A stretch of DNA of 6,194 bases from an uncultured Pseudomonadota bacterium (GTDB lineage Bacteria; Pseudomonadota; Alphaproteobacteria; CACZRW01): NCBI GenBank assembly GCA_902783675.1, contig CACZRW010000080.1:1-6194 (forward strand), written 5' to 3'. The notes under the pieces are model-generated. The model did no database searches, had not been told where the DNA came from, and was given only the letters and a program-made list of their open reading frames with translations. Each line of letters opens with the position of its first letter. Position 1 is the stretch's first letter. The position numbers and the translations under genes are program-made. This document shows positions 1-5,124 of the stretch, piece by piece.

Positions 1-1
1 C

Positions 2-487
2 GCGATTATAACTTTGGCCTTCCTTACCTATTGGTTTCTTATAATAGTTCCGAAGCGCACTTTAAGATTCAAAAAAGTAGTTCTGCCCGCACCATCGCAA
101 AAGATGACGCTTTTGCAGTTTATCCTTGGTGCGGCGGATATGCTGCTGGTTGCGCTGGTTTGCTATATGGTTATGCGCTCAAGCTTGAACCTTTCATTTT
201 TGCACTTCCTTAGCCTGTTTATGATTGCCCAATTCATAGGGCTTTCTACCCAAGTTCCCGGTGGTATAGGCGTATTTGAAGCGCTGTTTTTAGGGCTTTT
301 GCCCGAGCATGTTGAAGATCAAAGCGGTATCCTCGCCTCGCTTATTGTATTTCGGATTTTATACTATTTCATCCCGCTGGCGGTTGCCGGAGTATGTATG
401 CTTATGTATCACATTCGCCCCGTCCGCCAAGCTATTTTCGGCAAAGACAATCCCGCCCACGATGCCGAAGGTCACGAAGTTTTATAG
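2..487 (+). CDS. UPF0104 / lysylphosphatidylglycerol synthase-type membrane protein, 3' end only
   Basis: This is the C-terminal part (about 161 residues) of an integral membrane protein. The reading frame is open from base 2 with no stop, so the true start lies left of the window; the TTG at 14 is not a credible start. Four hydrophobic blocks are visible, beginning with AIITLAFLTYWFLIIV at the left edge. The third carries the motif TQVPGGIGVFEALFL, which is characteristic of the UPF0104/YbhN family and of the flippase domain of MprF-type lysylphosphatidylglycerol synthases. A final segment rich in Y, F and I is followed by a short charged cytosolic tail ending at TAG. The family acts in the inner membrane, and some members move or modify lipids. 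The aminoacyl-transferase domain of MprF would normally lie after this region, and here the protein simply ends, so I favour a stand-alone UPF0104 protein. It is convergent with the next gene, with only 14 bases between the stops. The exact substrate is unknown. Confidence 0.8.
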   Translation, partial: AIITLAFLTYWFLIIVPKRTLRFKKVVLPAPSQKMTLLQFILGAADMLLVALVCYMVMRSSLNLSFLHFLSLFMIAQFIGLSTQVPGGIGVFEALFLGLLPEHVEDQSGILASLIVFRILYYFIPLAVAGVCMLMYHIRPVRQAIFGKDNPAHDAEGHEVL

Positions 488-501
488 ACAAGCAGAGCGG
501 A

Positions 502-1311
502 TTAAAGCACCAGTATCTTTCGTATATCATCAGGGGCAAGTCCTTCTTGCCTAAACTTATAAAGAGCAAAGGCGTCAGCTCGTTTTGCCAGCCTTTTTCC
601 TTTTTCATCTAATATGAGTTTATGATGATGATATAGCGGAGTTTCAAGCCCGAGCAGAGCCTGTAACAATACTTGTATATCCGTTGCGGCAAGTAAATCT
701 TCACCTCTTGTAACCAAGGTTATACCTTGCCTTGCATCATCAATTACCGAAGCGAGGTAATACGAGGCGGGGCAGTCCTTTCGCCCCAAAATCACATCGC
801 CGAAGCGCGAGGGATTGGCCTTGATTTTGCCGAACCTGACATCGTCAAAATATAAATCACGCCCGATAAGAGCTATCGCCTTGCCTACATCAAGCCGCAA
901 AGAATAATCTCGCGTATCATCTTTAAGTCCAAGATTGCGACACTTGCCGGAGTAAATGACGGTTTCACCTTCGTGTGGAGCTCCGCCTATGCGCGCGGCT
1001 TCCTCTTTTATCTGCTTGCGAGTGCAGTAACAGCGATATATAAGCCCCATATCGTCAAGTTTCTTAAGAGCCTTCTGATAGTCTTCTATATGCTCGGATT
1101 GAATAAGTACCTCGGCGGGATCCCACTTTATCCTCAGCCATGCCAAATCCTCATATATAGCGTCAAGGTATTCCGCCCGACATCTTGCTCTGTCAATATC
1201 CTCAATCCTGAGCACAAACTTTTCTCCCGCTTCATAAGCGAACAAAGCCGCGTAGGCGTGCCCAAGGTGTAAGTATCCCGTAGGGGAGGGTGCAAATCTG
1301 GTTACAATCAT
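502..1311 (-). CDS. gluQ: Glutamyl-Q tRNA(Asp) synthetase (GluQ-RS)
   Basis: This 269-aa enzyme is a paralogue of the glutamyl-tRNA synthetase catalytic domain. It activates glutamate with ATP and attaches it to the queuosine base at position 34 of tRNA-Asp, giving glutamyl-queuosine in the anticodon. Visible features are the N-terminal RFAPSPTGYLHLGH with the class I HIGH-type signature HLGH at residues 15-18, and LRIEDID at 34-40. The zinc ligands of the GluQ-RS family fit Cys94, Cys96, Tyr120 and Cys124. The KMSKS-type loop is KRLAKR at 239-244. The anticodon-binding domain of true GluRS is absent, which separates it from gltX; the length is slightly under the usual 290-310. The ATG overlaps the stop of the upstream yqaA-like gene as ATGA, and no Shine-Dalgarno is evident before it, so translational coupling is likely. 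It is the last gene of the ydcH-yqaA-gluQ operon. Confidence 0.93.
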   Translation of the reverse strand: MIVTRFAPSPTGYLHLGHAYAALFAYEAGEKFVLRIEDIDRARCRAEYLDAIYEDLAWLRIKWDPAEVLIQSEHIEDYQKALKKLDDMGLIYRCYCTRKQIKEEAARIGGAPHEGETVIYSGKCRNLGLKDDTRDYSLRLDVGKAIALIGRDLYFDDVRFGKIKANPSRFGDVILGRKDCPASYYLASVIDDARQGITLVTRGEDLLAATDIQVLLQALLGLETPLYHHHKLILDEKGKRLAKRADAFALYKFRQEGLAPDDIRKILVL

Positions 1312-1919
1312 ATCACATACTTAATTAAGACAAATCCGCCCAAAAGCAACACAAAGAACAATATCGACAACCAGCCGAGATTCTTTACAACGAAGTCCTC
1401 CATCTTCTTCCCGTATTTCCAAAGCAAGGCGGCGATAAGGAAAAACCTGAACCCTCTGGCCAGAATGGAAGCTATGCTGAAAGTCCAAATGTCAAGTCCG
1501 GAAACTCCGCTGGCAATAGTGATTACCTTATAGGGGAAAGGCGTAATTCCGGCACCGAATACAATCCAAGCCCCCCAATCATTGTAATACTGCCTGAACT
1601 CATCAAACTTTGCGACATAGCCGTAAAACTCCAGAATGGGTAAAGCAAGCACATCATAAAGGAACATTCCGATTGCATACCCGAACCAACCTCCCATTAC
1701 GCTGGCAATGGTGCAAACTCCGGCAATAAGCCAAGCCCTTTGCCGCGCCGCTAAAATCATGGGAATAAGCAAAATGTCGGGAGGAATAGGGAAGAACGAG
1801 CTTTCAACAAAGGAAATAACCGCCAGGACATACAAAGCATATTTACTGCGCGATGCCCTCATAGCCCAGTCATACATGTAATTCATAAAACCGGTCCATT
1901 TGCTGTATAAGAATGCCAT
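1308..1919 (-). CDS. YqaA-family (DedA/SNARE-associated superfamily) inner-membrane protein
   Basis: This 203-aa polytopic membrane protein has the hallmarks of the YqaA branch of the DedA/VTT (SNARE-associated) superfamily. Near the N terminus is a hydrophobic stretch with SFVESSFFPIPPDILLIPM (about residues 36-54), where the acidic residue and the prolines are typical of the re-entrant region. A second conserved element, FGAGITPFPYKVITIASG (about 121-138), is the other family signature, with Arg further on in ARGFRFFLIA. A last helix closes the protein (about 180-202). DedA-superfamily members are linked to membrane lipid scrambling and proton-motive-force homeostasis; the role of this subfamily is not settled, so I give no symbol. 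The start is preceded by AAAGGGG five bases upstream. It lies 14 bases after the ydcH-like gene and overlaps gluQ by four bases, so the three are very probably co-transcribed. Confidence 0.9.
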   Translation of the reverse strand: MAFLYSKWTGFMNYMYDWAMRASRSKYALYVLAVISFVESSFFPIPPDILLIPMILAARQRAWLIAGVCTIASVMGGWFGYAIGMFLYDVLALPILEFYGYVAKFDEFRQYYNDWGAWIVFGAGITPFPYKVITIASGVSGLDIWTFSIASILARGFRFFLIAALLWKYGKKMEDFVVKNLGWLSILFFVLLLGGFVLIKYVI

Positions 1920-1933
1920 AATTCCCCTTTGCC

Positions 1934-2128
1934 CTAGGCTATAATATCAGGCAACAGCGAATCTTCAAGCCGCCTTATCCTGCTTTCAACATCGGTCTTT
2001 TGCTTTTTTGCGCGCTGTATTTGCAACCCCTCCAAAGGGGGAAGCGACTCTATCAAGGCGTCGAGCTCGTTTTTCTCTGCCCGCAGTGCATCAATCTGCT
2101 TATAAATGTCTTTGTTGTCACTTATCAC
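1934..2128 (-). CDS. YdcH/DUF465-family small coiled-coil protein
   Basis: This 64-aa protein matches the DUF465 (YdcH) pattern: an N-terminal helix with ALRAEKNELDALI (about residues 14-26), a short turn, a basic second helix with LQIQRAKKQK and RIRRLED, and the typical ending LLPDIIA. The heptad spacing of Leu and Ile suggests a two-helix coiled coil. The biochemical role of the family is unknown; members are common and often multi-copy in alphaproteobacteria. The start is a GTG, with AAAAAAGG as the ribosome-binding site nine bases upstream. I see no in-frame ATG that fits better. It is the promoter-proximal gene of the leftward operon and is divergent from the phosphofructokinase gene across 94 bases. 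Confidence 0.82.
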   Translation of the reverse strand: MISDNKDIYKQIDALRAEKNELDALIESLPPLEGLQIQRAKKQKTDVESRIRRLEDSLLPDIIA

Positions 2129-2222
2129 GCGCTTAAACCTTTTTTAATCCTTATGCTATATAAGCAAAGCAATATAATTCATATATATAAAGAAAATGTT
2201 AAAGCAAAGAAGGACTTATACC
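2129..2222. promoter_or_regulatory. Divergent control region between the ydcH operon and pfk
   Basis: This very AT-rich 94-base gap must carry both promoters. On the + strand TATAAT at 2173-2178 is a perfect -10 for pfk, but the sequence 16-17 bases upstream (TTATGC or CTTATG) is a poor -35, so the promoter would be weak or activator-dependent. On the - strand several TATA-like hexamers occur (for example TATATT and TATATA), and I cannot choose between them. No clear operator or hairpin is visible. Confidence 0.45.
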
Positions 2223-3323
2223 ATGGCAACAACGAAGATAAAAAGAATAGGAGTGCTCACCAGTGGCGGCGATTGCGCCGGATTAAATGCAGTTATCAGG
2301 GCGGTTACTTATCGGGCAATTATGAAGTATGGCTGGGAGGTCTATGGGATTATTGATGGCACCGAAGGCTTGGCTCTTCGCCCCTTGCGATGGAAAAAAC
2401 TGGGCATCAGTGACTTTTTCGCACCGTTTGCCAGACTCGGCGGAACCATGCTGGGCACCATTAACCGCGGCGACCCCTTCGCCTGGCAAATGCCGGACGG
2501 CACTGTAAAGAACCTCACCAAAGACTTTAAAGACGGTGTAAAGGAACTTGAACTTGACGCCCTTGTTGTCATAGGTGGTGACGGTTCTATGCGTATAGTT
2601 GGAAAGCTCTGCAAAGAGGCGGGAGTGCCCATGGTAGGTATTCCCAAAACCATCGATAAAGATACTCCTCTGACCGAGCATTCTGTAGGCTTTTCTACCG
2701 CTTTGGACATTTGTGTTGAGGCACTGGACAGGCTTCAAACTACTGCCGCCAGCCACCACCGCGTGATGATATTGGAAGTAATGGGTAGAGATGCCGGACA
2801 CCTTGCCCTTCATTCTGCCATCGCCGGCGGCGCGGAAATCTGCCTTATCCCTGAAATACCTTACACATTCCAAGGCATAATGGATAAATTGGAGGAAAGA
2901 AGGCTCCAAGGCGCAGGTTATACTCTCATTGTTGTCGCCGAAGGTGTAAAAACGCTGGAAGGGAAAAATGCTTCTGTCAGTAGTAAAGCCGGGGAAAATA
3001 TTCGCTATGGCGGCATAGGTCATTACCTTAGCAATATGATAAACGAAAAAGACGATTTTAACTCTCGCTTCACCGTTCTTGGACATGTTCAAAGGGGAGG
3101 TATTCCTTCATCTTGGGACAGAATAACCGCGACAGGCTTCGGCGTTCATGCAGTTGATTTGGTGGCAGAAGGCAAATCCGAGCGCATGGTCGCTTGGATA
3201 GGCGGTAAAGTAACCGATGTATCCATGGAAGATGTTGCCAAAGTCGGCACTGCCAAGGTTAATACCCAAGGCGAAATGCTTTCCATAGCCTTGAAAATGG
3301 GTATGTATGTAGGCGAGATATAA
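2223..3323 (+). CDS. pfkA: 6-phosphofructokinase, group III (mixed-substrate type)
   Basis: This enzyme phosphorylates fructose 6-phosphate to fructose 1,6-bisphosphate in the Embden-Meyerhof pathway. I start it at the ATG at 2223 (366 aa) because GAAGGA lies eight bases upstream and family members begin just before GVLTSGGD. The in-frame ATG at 2196 would add nine residues and has no ribosome-binding site. Motifs in order: GVLTSGGDCAGLNAVIR (10-26), GGDGS (118-122), PKTID (141-145, Asp145 being the catalytic base), LDRLQTTAASHHR (168-180), EVMGRDAG (185-192), VVAEG (237-241) and GHVQRGG (287-293). Gly121 is the residue type of ATP-using enzymes (Gly104 in E. coli), while Lys142 replaces E. 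coli Gly124 and is shared with PPi-dependent and group III enzymes. I infer ATP use, but this is not certain. PKTIDKD departs from the usual PKTIDND, and GGDCA from GGDCP. It stands alone as a transcription unit. Confidence 0.93.
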   Translation: MATTKIKRIGVLTSGGDCAGLNAVIRAVTYRAIMKYGWEVYGIIDGTEGLALRPLRWKKLGISDFFAPFARLGGTMLGTINRGDPFAWQMPDGTVKNLTKDFKDGVKELELDALVVIGGDGSMRIVGKLCKEAGVPMVGIPKTIDKDTPLTEHSVGFSTALDICVEALDRLQTTAASHHRVMILEVMGRDAGHLALHSAIAGGAEICLIPEIPYTFQGIMDKLEERRLQGAGYTLIVVAEGVKTLEGKNASVSSKAGENIRYGGIGHYLSNMINEKDDFNSRFTVLGHVQRGGIPSSWDRITATGFGVHAVDLVAEGKSERMVAWIGGKVTDVSMEDVAKVGTAKVNTQGEMLSIALKMGMYVGEI

Positions 3324-3352
3324 AGCCTCCCGCAAAAATCCCGATGTATAAC

Positions 3353-3366
3353 CCCTTGCACAAGGG
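3353..3366. terminator. Small hairpin between two convergent genes (weak terminator candidate)
   Basis: CCCTT and AAGGG form a five-pair stem around GCAC in the 81-base gap between the ends of pfk and the 73-aa gene. On the + strand a T-run (TATTTTT) appears only about 22 bases after the stem; on the - strand GGTTAT follows it and ATTTTT comes later. The position fits a terminator, but the missing adjacent T-tract makes it weak. Confidence 0.3.
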
Positions 3367-3404
3367 CCAGTCAGGGAAACCCGATTGTTATTTTTGGAAG
3401 ATGC

Positions 3405-3626
3405 TTATCTTGATAGATGTTGCTCAACAATATCACTGGCAACTAAACTTCCTAAGAGTAATGCCGTAATTCCTAAAGCTGTGGCTACTCCAAGCTCTCC
3501 TTGAGTGCCGCACACCAACGCGCCGGTAGTCACCGCTAATGTCGCTATTGCGCCAACCGCAGTGTGATACGCCTTGGTTGCCGAAGGTATTACTGCTTCA
3601 GCTACTTTACTTATTGCTCCGGACAT
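3405..3626 (-). CDS. Small two-helix hydrophobic protein of unknown function
   Basis: I do not recognise this 73-aa protein. It begins MSGAISKVAEAVIPSATKAY, an amphipathic Ala-rich segment. Two hydrophobic stretches follow, about residues 22-40 and 46-64, separated by the short polar turn GTQGEL, and it ends in a charged tail (DIVEQHLSR). This suggests a membrane helical hairpin; there is one cysteine, Cys39. It looks like a real gene: AGGAGA stands eight bases before the ATG, and a promoter of the form TTGAAA-N17-TATTGT lies 37-65 bases upstream of the start codon. It is divergent from lexA with 156 bases between the starts, and convergent with pfk. Small membrane hairpins can be bacteriocin-like, toxin-like or accessory subunits, but nothing here points to one of these. 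Confidence 0.7.
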   Translation of the reverse strand: MSGAISKVAEAVIPSATKAYHTAVGAIATLAVTTGALVCGTQGELGVATALGITALLLGSLVASDIVEQHLSR

Positions 3627-3662
3627 TTTCTTTCTCCTGTCTTGTTAAACAAATATATAGAC

Positions 3663-3691
3663 ACAATAACATAAAAAATACAATTTTTCAA
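3663..3691 (-). promoter_or_regulatory. Promoter for the 73-aa small membrane protein
   Basis: Read on the - strand, TTGAAA (3691-3686) and TATTGT (3668-3663) are separated by exactly 17 bases. Five of six and four of six positions match the sigma-70 consensus. The predicted transcript start is about 30 bases before the ATG. Confidence 0.5.
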
Positions 3692-3718
3692 GTCTTACTT
3701 TAAAAAGGAAAATAATAG

Positions 3719-3747
3719 TTGACTGTAAACACGAACCAAGATAGAAC
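3719..3747 (+). promoter_or_regulatory. lexA promoter
   Basis: TTGACT (3719-3724) and TAGAAC (3742-3747) are 17 bases apart and lie about 35 bases upstream of the lexA start. The -10 element is embedded in the second half of the LexA box, so bound LexA should block RNA polymerase directly. Confidence 0.6.
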
Positions 3748-3757
3748 AGTAGAGAAC
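3733..3757 (+). promoter_or_regulatory. LexA operator (SOS box), alphaproteobacterial type, with an extra half-site
   Basis: GAAC at 3733-3736 and GAAC at 3744-3747 are separated by exactly seven bases, which is the complement of the alphaproteobacterial LexA box GTTC-N7-GTTC. A third GAAC at 3754-3757 follows after six bases. The core box overlaps the lexA -10 element, and the third half-site falls near the predicted transcript start. This is the layout expected for lexA autorepression. Confidence 0.85.
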
Positions 3758-3782
3758 ATTAACAGATTATAGGGAGCTGGCC

Positions 3783-4448
3783 ATGTTAACAAAAAGACAA
3801 TATGACTTACTTATGCTGATTGATGAAAACCTGAAAACCTTGGGGATTCCCCCTTCTTTTGACGAGATGAAAGAGGCTCTCGGTTTAAAATCAAAGTCAG
3901 GTGTTCACCGTTTAATCTCCAGCCTTGAAGAGCGCGGATTTATCCGTCGCCTTCCGCATAAGGCCCGCGCTATTGATGTGATTCGTATTCCTGATAATAT
4001 TGAAGACACTCGTGCTTCCTCAAAGGAAATGCCGATAATGACCCCTGTAAATCATATTGATAACGCATTTGATAAGATACCTTTGTATGGGAAAATCGCC
4101 GCCGGCACTCCGATTGAGGCGCTGCGTGATGACAACGAGTTTGTTGCTGTTCCTCCCTCAATGCTTGGACTTGGGGAACATTATGCTTTGCAAGTGGAAG
4201 GGGATTCCATGATTGAAGCAGGGATTTTGGATGGTGACACGGTCATTATTCAAAAAACGAACACCTCCGAAAACGGCGCCATTGTCGTTGCTTTGGTTGA
4301 TGGATTTGAAGTTACGCTTAAAAAATTGTTTTGCCGTAAGGGTAGGGTAGAGCTTGAACCGGCAAATCACAATTACGAAACTCGTGTCCTTACTCCGGAC
4401 AGGGTCTCGGTCCAAGGGCGGCTCGTCGGGTTAATGCGCAATTATTAG
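3783..4448 (+). CDS. lexA: LexA repressor, SOS regulator
   Basis: This 221-aa protein is the SOS transcriptional repressor, which cleaves itself when stimulated by RecA filaments on single-stranded DNA. The N-terminal winged helix-turn-helix covers about residues 1-68, opening with MLTKRQYDLL and including PPSFDEMKEALGLKSKSGVHR. A linker of about 30 residues follows, somewhat long, as is common in alphaproteobacteria. The C-terminal S24 peptidase domain starts near residue 98 with IPLYGKIAAG; cleavage is expected between Ala107 and Gly108. The catalytic dyad is Ser142 in EGDSM and Lys180 in EVTLKK. The start is supported by AGGGAG six bases upstream of the ATG. All catalytic elements are intact. 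It is divergent from the 73-aa membrane protein gene and carries its own SOS box, so autoregulation is very likely. Confidence 0.97.
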   Translation: MLTKRQYDLLMLIDENLKTLGIPPSFDEMKEALGLKSKSGVHRLISSLEERGFIRRLPHKARAIDVIRIPDNIEDTRASSKEMPIMTPVNHIDNAFDKIPLYGKIAAGTPIEALRDDNEFVAVPPSMLGLGEHYALQVEGDSMIEAGILDGDTVIIQKTNTSENGAIVVALVDGFEVTLKKLFCRKGRVELEPANHNYETRVLTPDRVSVQGRLVGLMRNY

Positions 4449-4682
4449 AGTAATCCTTTTTAATGATATTTTTGTGGTTGCGAATCGCTCGCACCGCAAG
4501 ATGTAGTTAGTTTTCTATGAATGAATCGGTCAAAAGGTCCAAAAAATCCAAAAATTAACTATACTTTAATGAAAAAACTTTTAGACTTATAAAAGCTGAT
4601 TACGGACCAGAGCTTCGCTTTTTGAAGGCTACACTGCGAAAGGAGCACCTGAGAGATATTTAAAAAAGCATTGTCAACACTA
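4449..4682. other. Gene-free stretch downstream of lexA
   Basis: With the promoter that follows, this makes a gap of about 310 bases without a credible gene. It contains a hairpin at 4474-4497, a segment with three A-tracts at about nine-base spacing (4532-4554), and a less AT-rich part at about 4600-4655. I found no start codon with a ribosome-binding site leading into a sustained frame on either strand, and no recognisable RNA family. Confidence 0.6.
4474..4497. other. GC-rich hairpin in the lexA 3' region
   Basis: GTGG (4474-4477) pairs with CCGC (4494-4497, one G-U pair) and TGCGA (4479-4483) with TCGCA (4489-4493), leaving T4478 bulged and a five-base loop ATCGC. It starts 25 bases after the lexA stop. 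No T-run follows directly (AAGATG comes next), so it is not a canonical intrinsic terminator; it may stabilise the lexA mRNA end or assist termination. Confidence 0.45.
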
Positions 4683-4688
4683 TTGACA
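4672..4688. repeat. Perfect inverted repeat TGTCAA-N5-TTGACA over a -35 element
   Basis: TGTCAA (4672-4677) and TTGACA (4683-4688) are exact reverse complements around CACTA. The right arm is itself the -35 hexamer of the following promoter. The arrangement resembles an operator for a dimeric regulator, but one arm being a consensus -35 raises the chance of coincidence. Confidence 0.5.
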
Positions 4689-4711
4689 GAAAAGATTTTG
4701 GGCTTTAGTAT
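4683..4711 (+). promoter_or_regulatory. Strong sigma-70 type promoter for the 99-aa gene
   Basis: TTGACA (4683-4688, perfect consensus) and TAGTAT (4706-4711, four of six) are spaced by exactly 17 bases. Transcription would start near 4718, giving a leader of about 42 bases before the ATG at 4761. Confidence 0.75.
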
Positions 4712-4760
4712 GCCCCTATAAAAGAACGAGGTTTTCTATAACAGAATTATGGAGGATAAG

Positions 4761-5060
4761 ATGGCTACCAATTCAATGGATTTTACAAACGGTCTCCAAA
4801 GACCTTCCGGCAGTAAAGCAAAATCGGCTAACTATACCTGCAATCTTGCACATCCTTATGCATTACAGGCTATCAATGTTGCTATGGGCAGCAAATACGA
4901 AAACGCGGAAAATCTTTACGATGCGGTTTCCGGAGTGAATCCCAAAGAATTCGGAAAATCCTTTAGCTGTGGCGCTTCTGCACATAAAGAAGCAACTCAG
5001 ACTCAGACCATCAATCCGGTTCTCACGCAAAAGATTGCAAATAACTTAGCAAAAGCCTAA
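4761..5060 (+). CDS. Unrecognised 99-aa soluble protein
   Basis: I do not recognise this protein. The start is set at the ATG at 4761 because GGAGG (4751-4755) sits five bases before it. The in-frame ATG at 4749 overlaps that ribosome-binding site and would add only MEDK. The product is hydrophilic and rich in Ala, Asn, Ser, Lys and Thr, has no signal peptide or membrane helix, and has two cysteines (Cys27 in NYTCNLAHPY and Cys70 in SFSCGASAH). The N-terminal 25 residues and the segment QTQTINP look flexible; the middle (about 33-56) and the end (about 86-98) could be helical. It is a self-contained unit, with a near-consensus promoter, a strong ribosome-binding site and a terminator, which suggests high expression. 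No neighbour reveals its role; the convergent LuxR-type gene is a separate unit. Confidence 0.75.
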   Translation: MATNSMDFTNGLQRPSGSKAKSANYTCNLAHPYALQAINVAMGSKYENAENLYDAVSGVNPKEFGKSFSCGASAHKEATQTQTINPVLTQKIANNLAKA

Positions 5061-5084
5061 ATCTTCCTCTATCTGCAAAAAAGT

Positions 5085-5106
5085 AAGGCTCTTATTCAAG
5101 AGCCTT
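5085..5106. terminator. Bidirectional intrinsic terminator
   Basis: AAGGCTCTT (5085-5093) pairs perfectly with AAGAGCCTT (5098-5106) around the loop ATTC. On the + strand it runs into TTTTTCTTTTTC, ending the 99-aa gene. On the - strand it is followed by ACTTTTTTGC, ending the response regulator gene, whose stop is 18 bases before the stem. Both convergent genes can therefore use the same hairpin. Confidence 0.88.
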
Positions 5107-5124
5107 TTTCTTTTTCTCTTTGTA

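Noticed and set aside
437..469. Inverted repeat TTCGGC-N21-GCCGAA near the end of the UPF0104 gene, considered as a terminator
   Set aside because: The six-base arms are far apart, lie within the coding sequence and have no T-run on either strand.
2196..2222. Upstream ATG of pfk at 2196 as the true start
   Set aside because: It has no ribosome-binding site and would add a nine-residue extension not seen in the family; the ATG at 2223 has GAAGGA at good spacing.
2283..3092. Long open frame of 269 codons on the - strand inside pfk
   Set aside because: It lies wholly opposite a clear phosphofructokinase, its translation matches no recognisable motif, and it has no plausible start signal; it is a shadow frame.
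4559..4663. Open stretch of about 34 codons on the + strand ending in TLRKEHLRDI, considered as a gene remnant
   Set aside because: It has no start codon with a ribosome-binding site, matches no family I recognise, and this length between stops is expected by chance.
4590..4670. Possible 6S, SRP or tmRNA-like RNA gene
   Set aside because: None of the conserved sequence blocks of these RNAs is visible and the pairing is only local.
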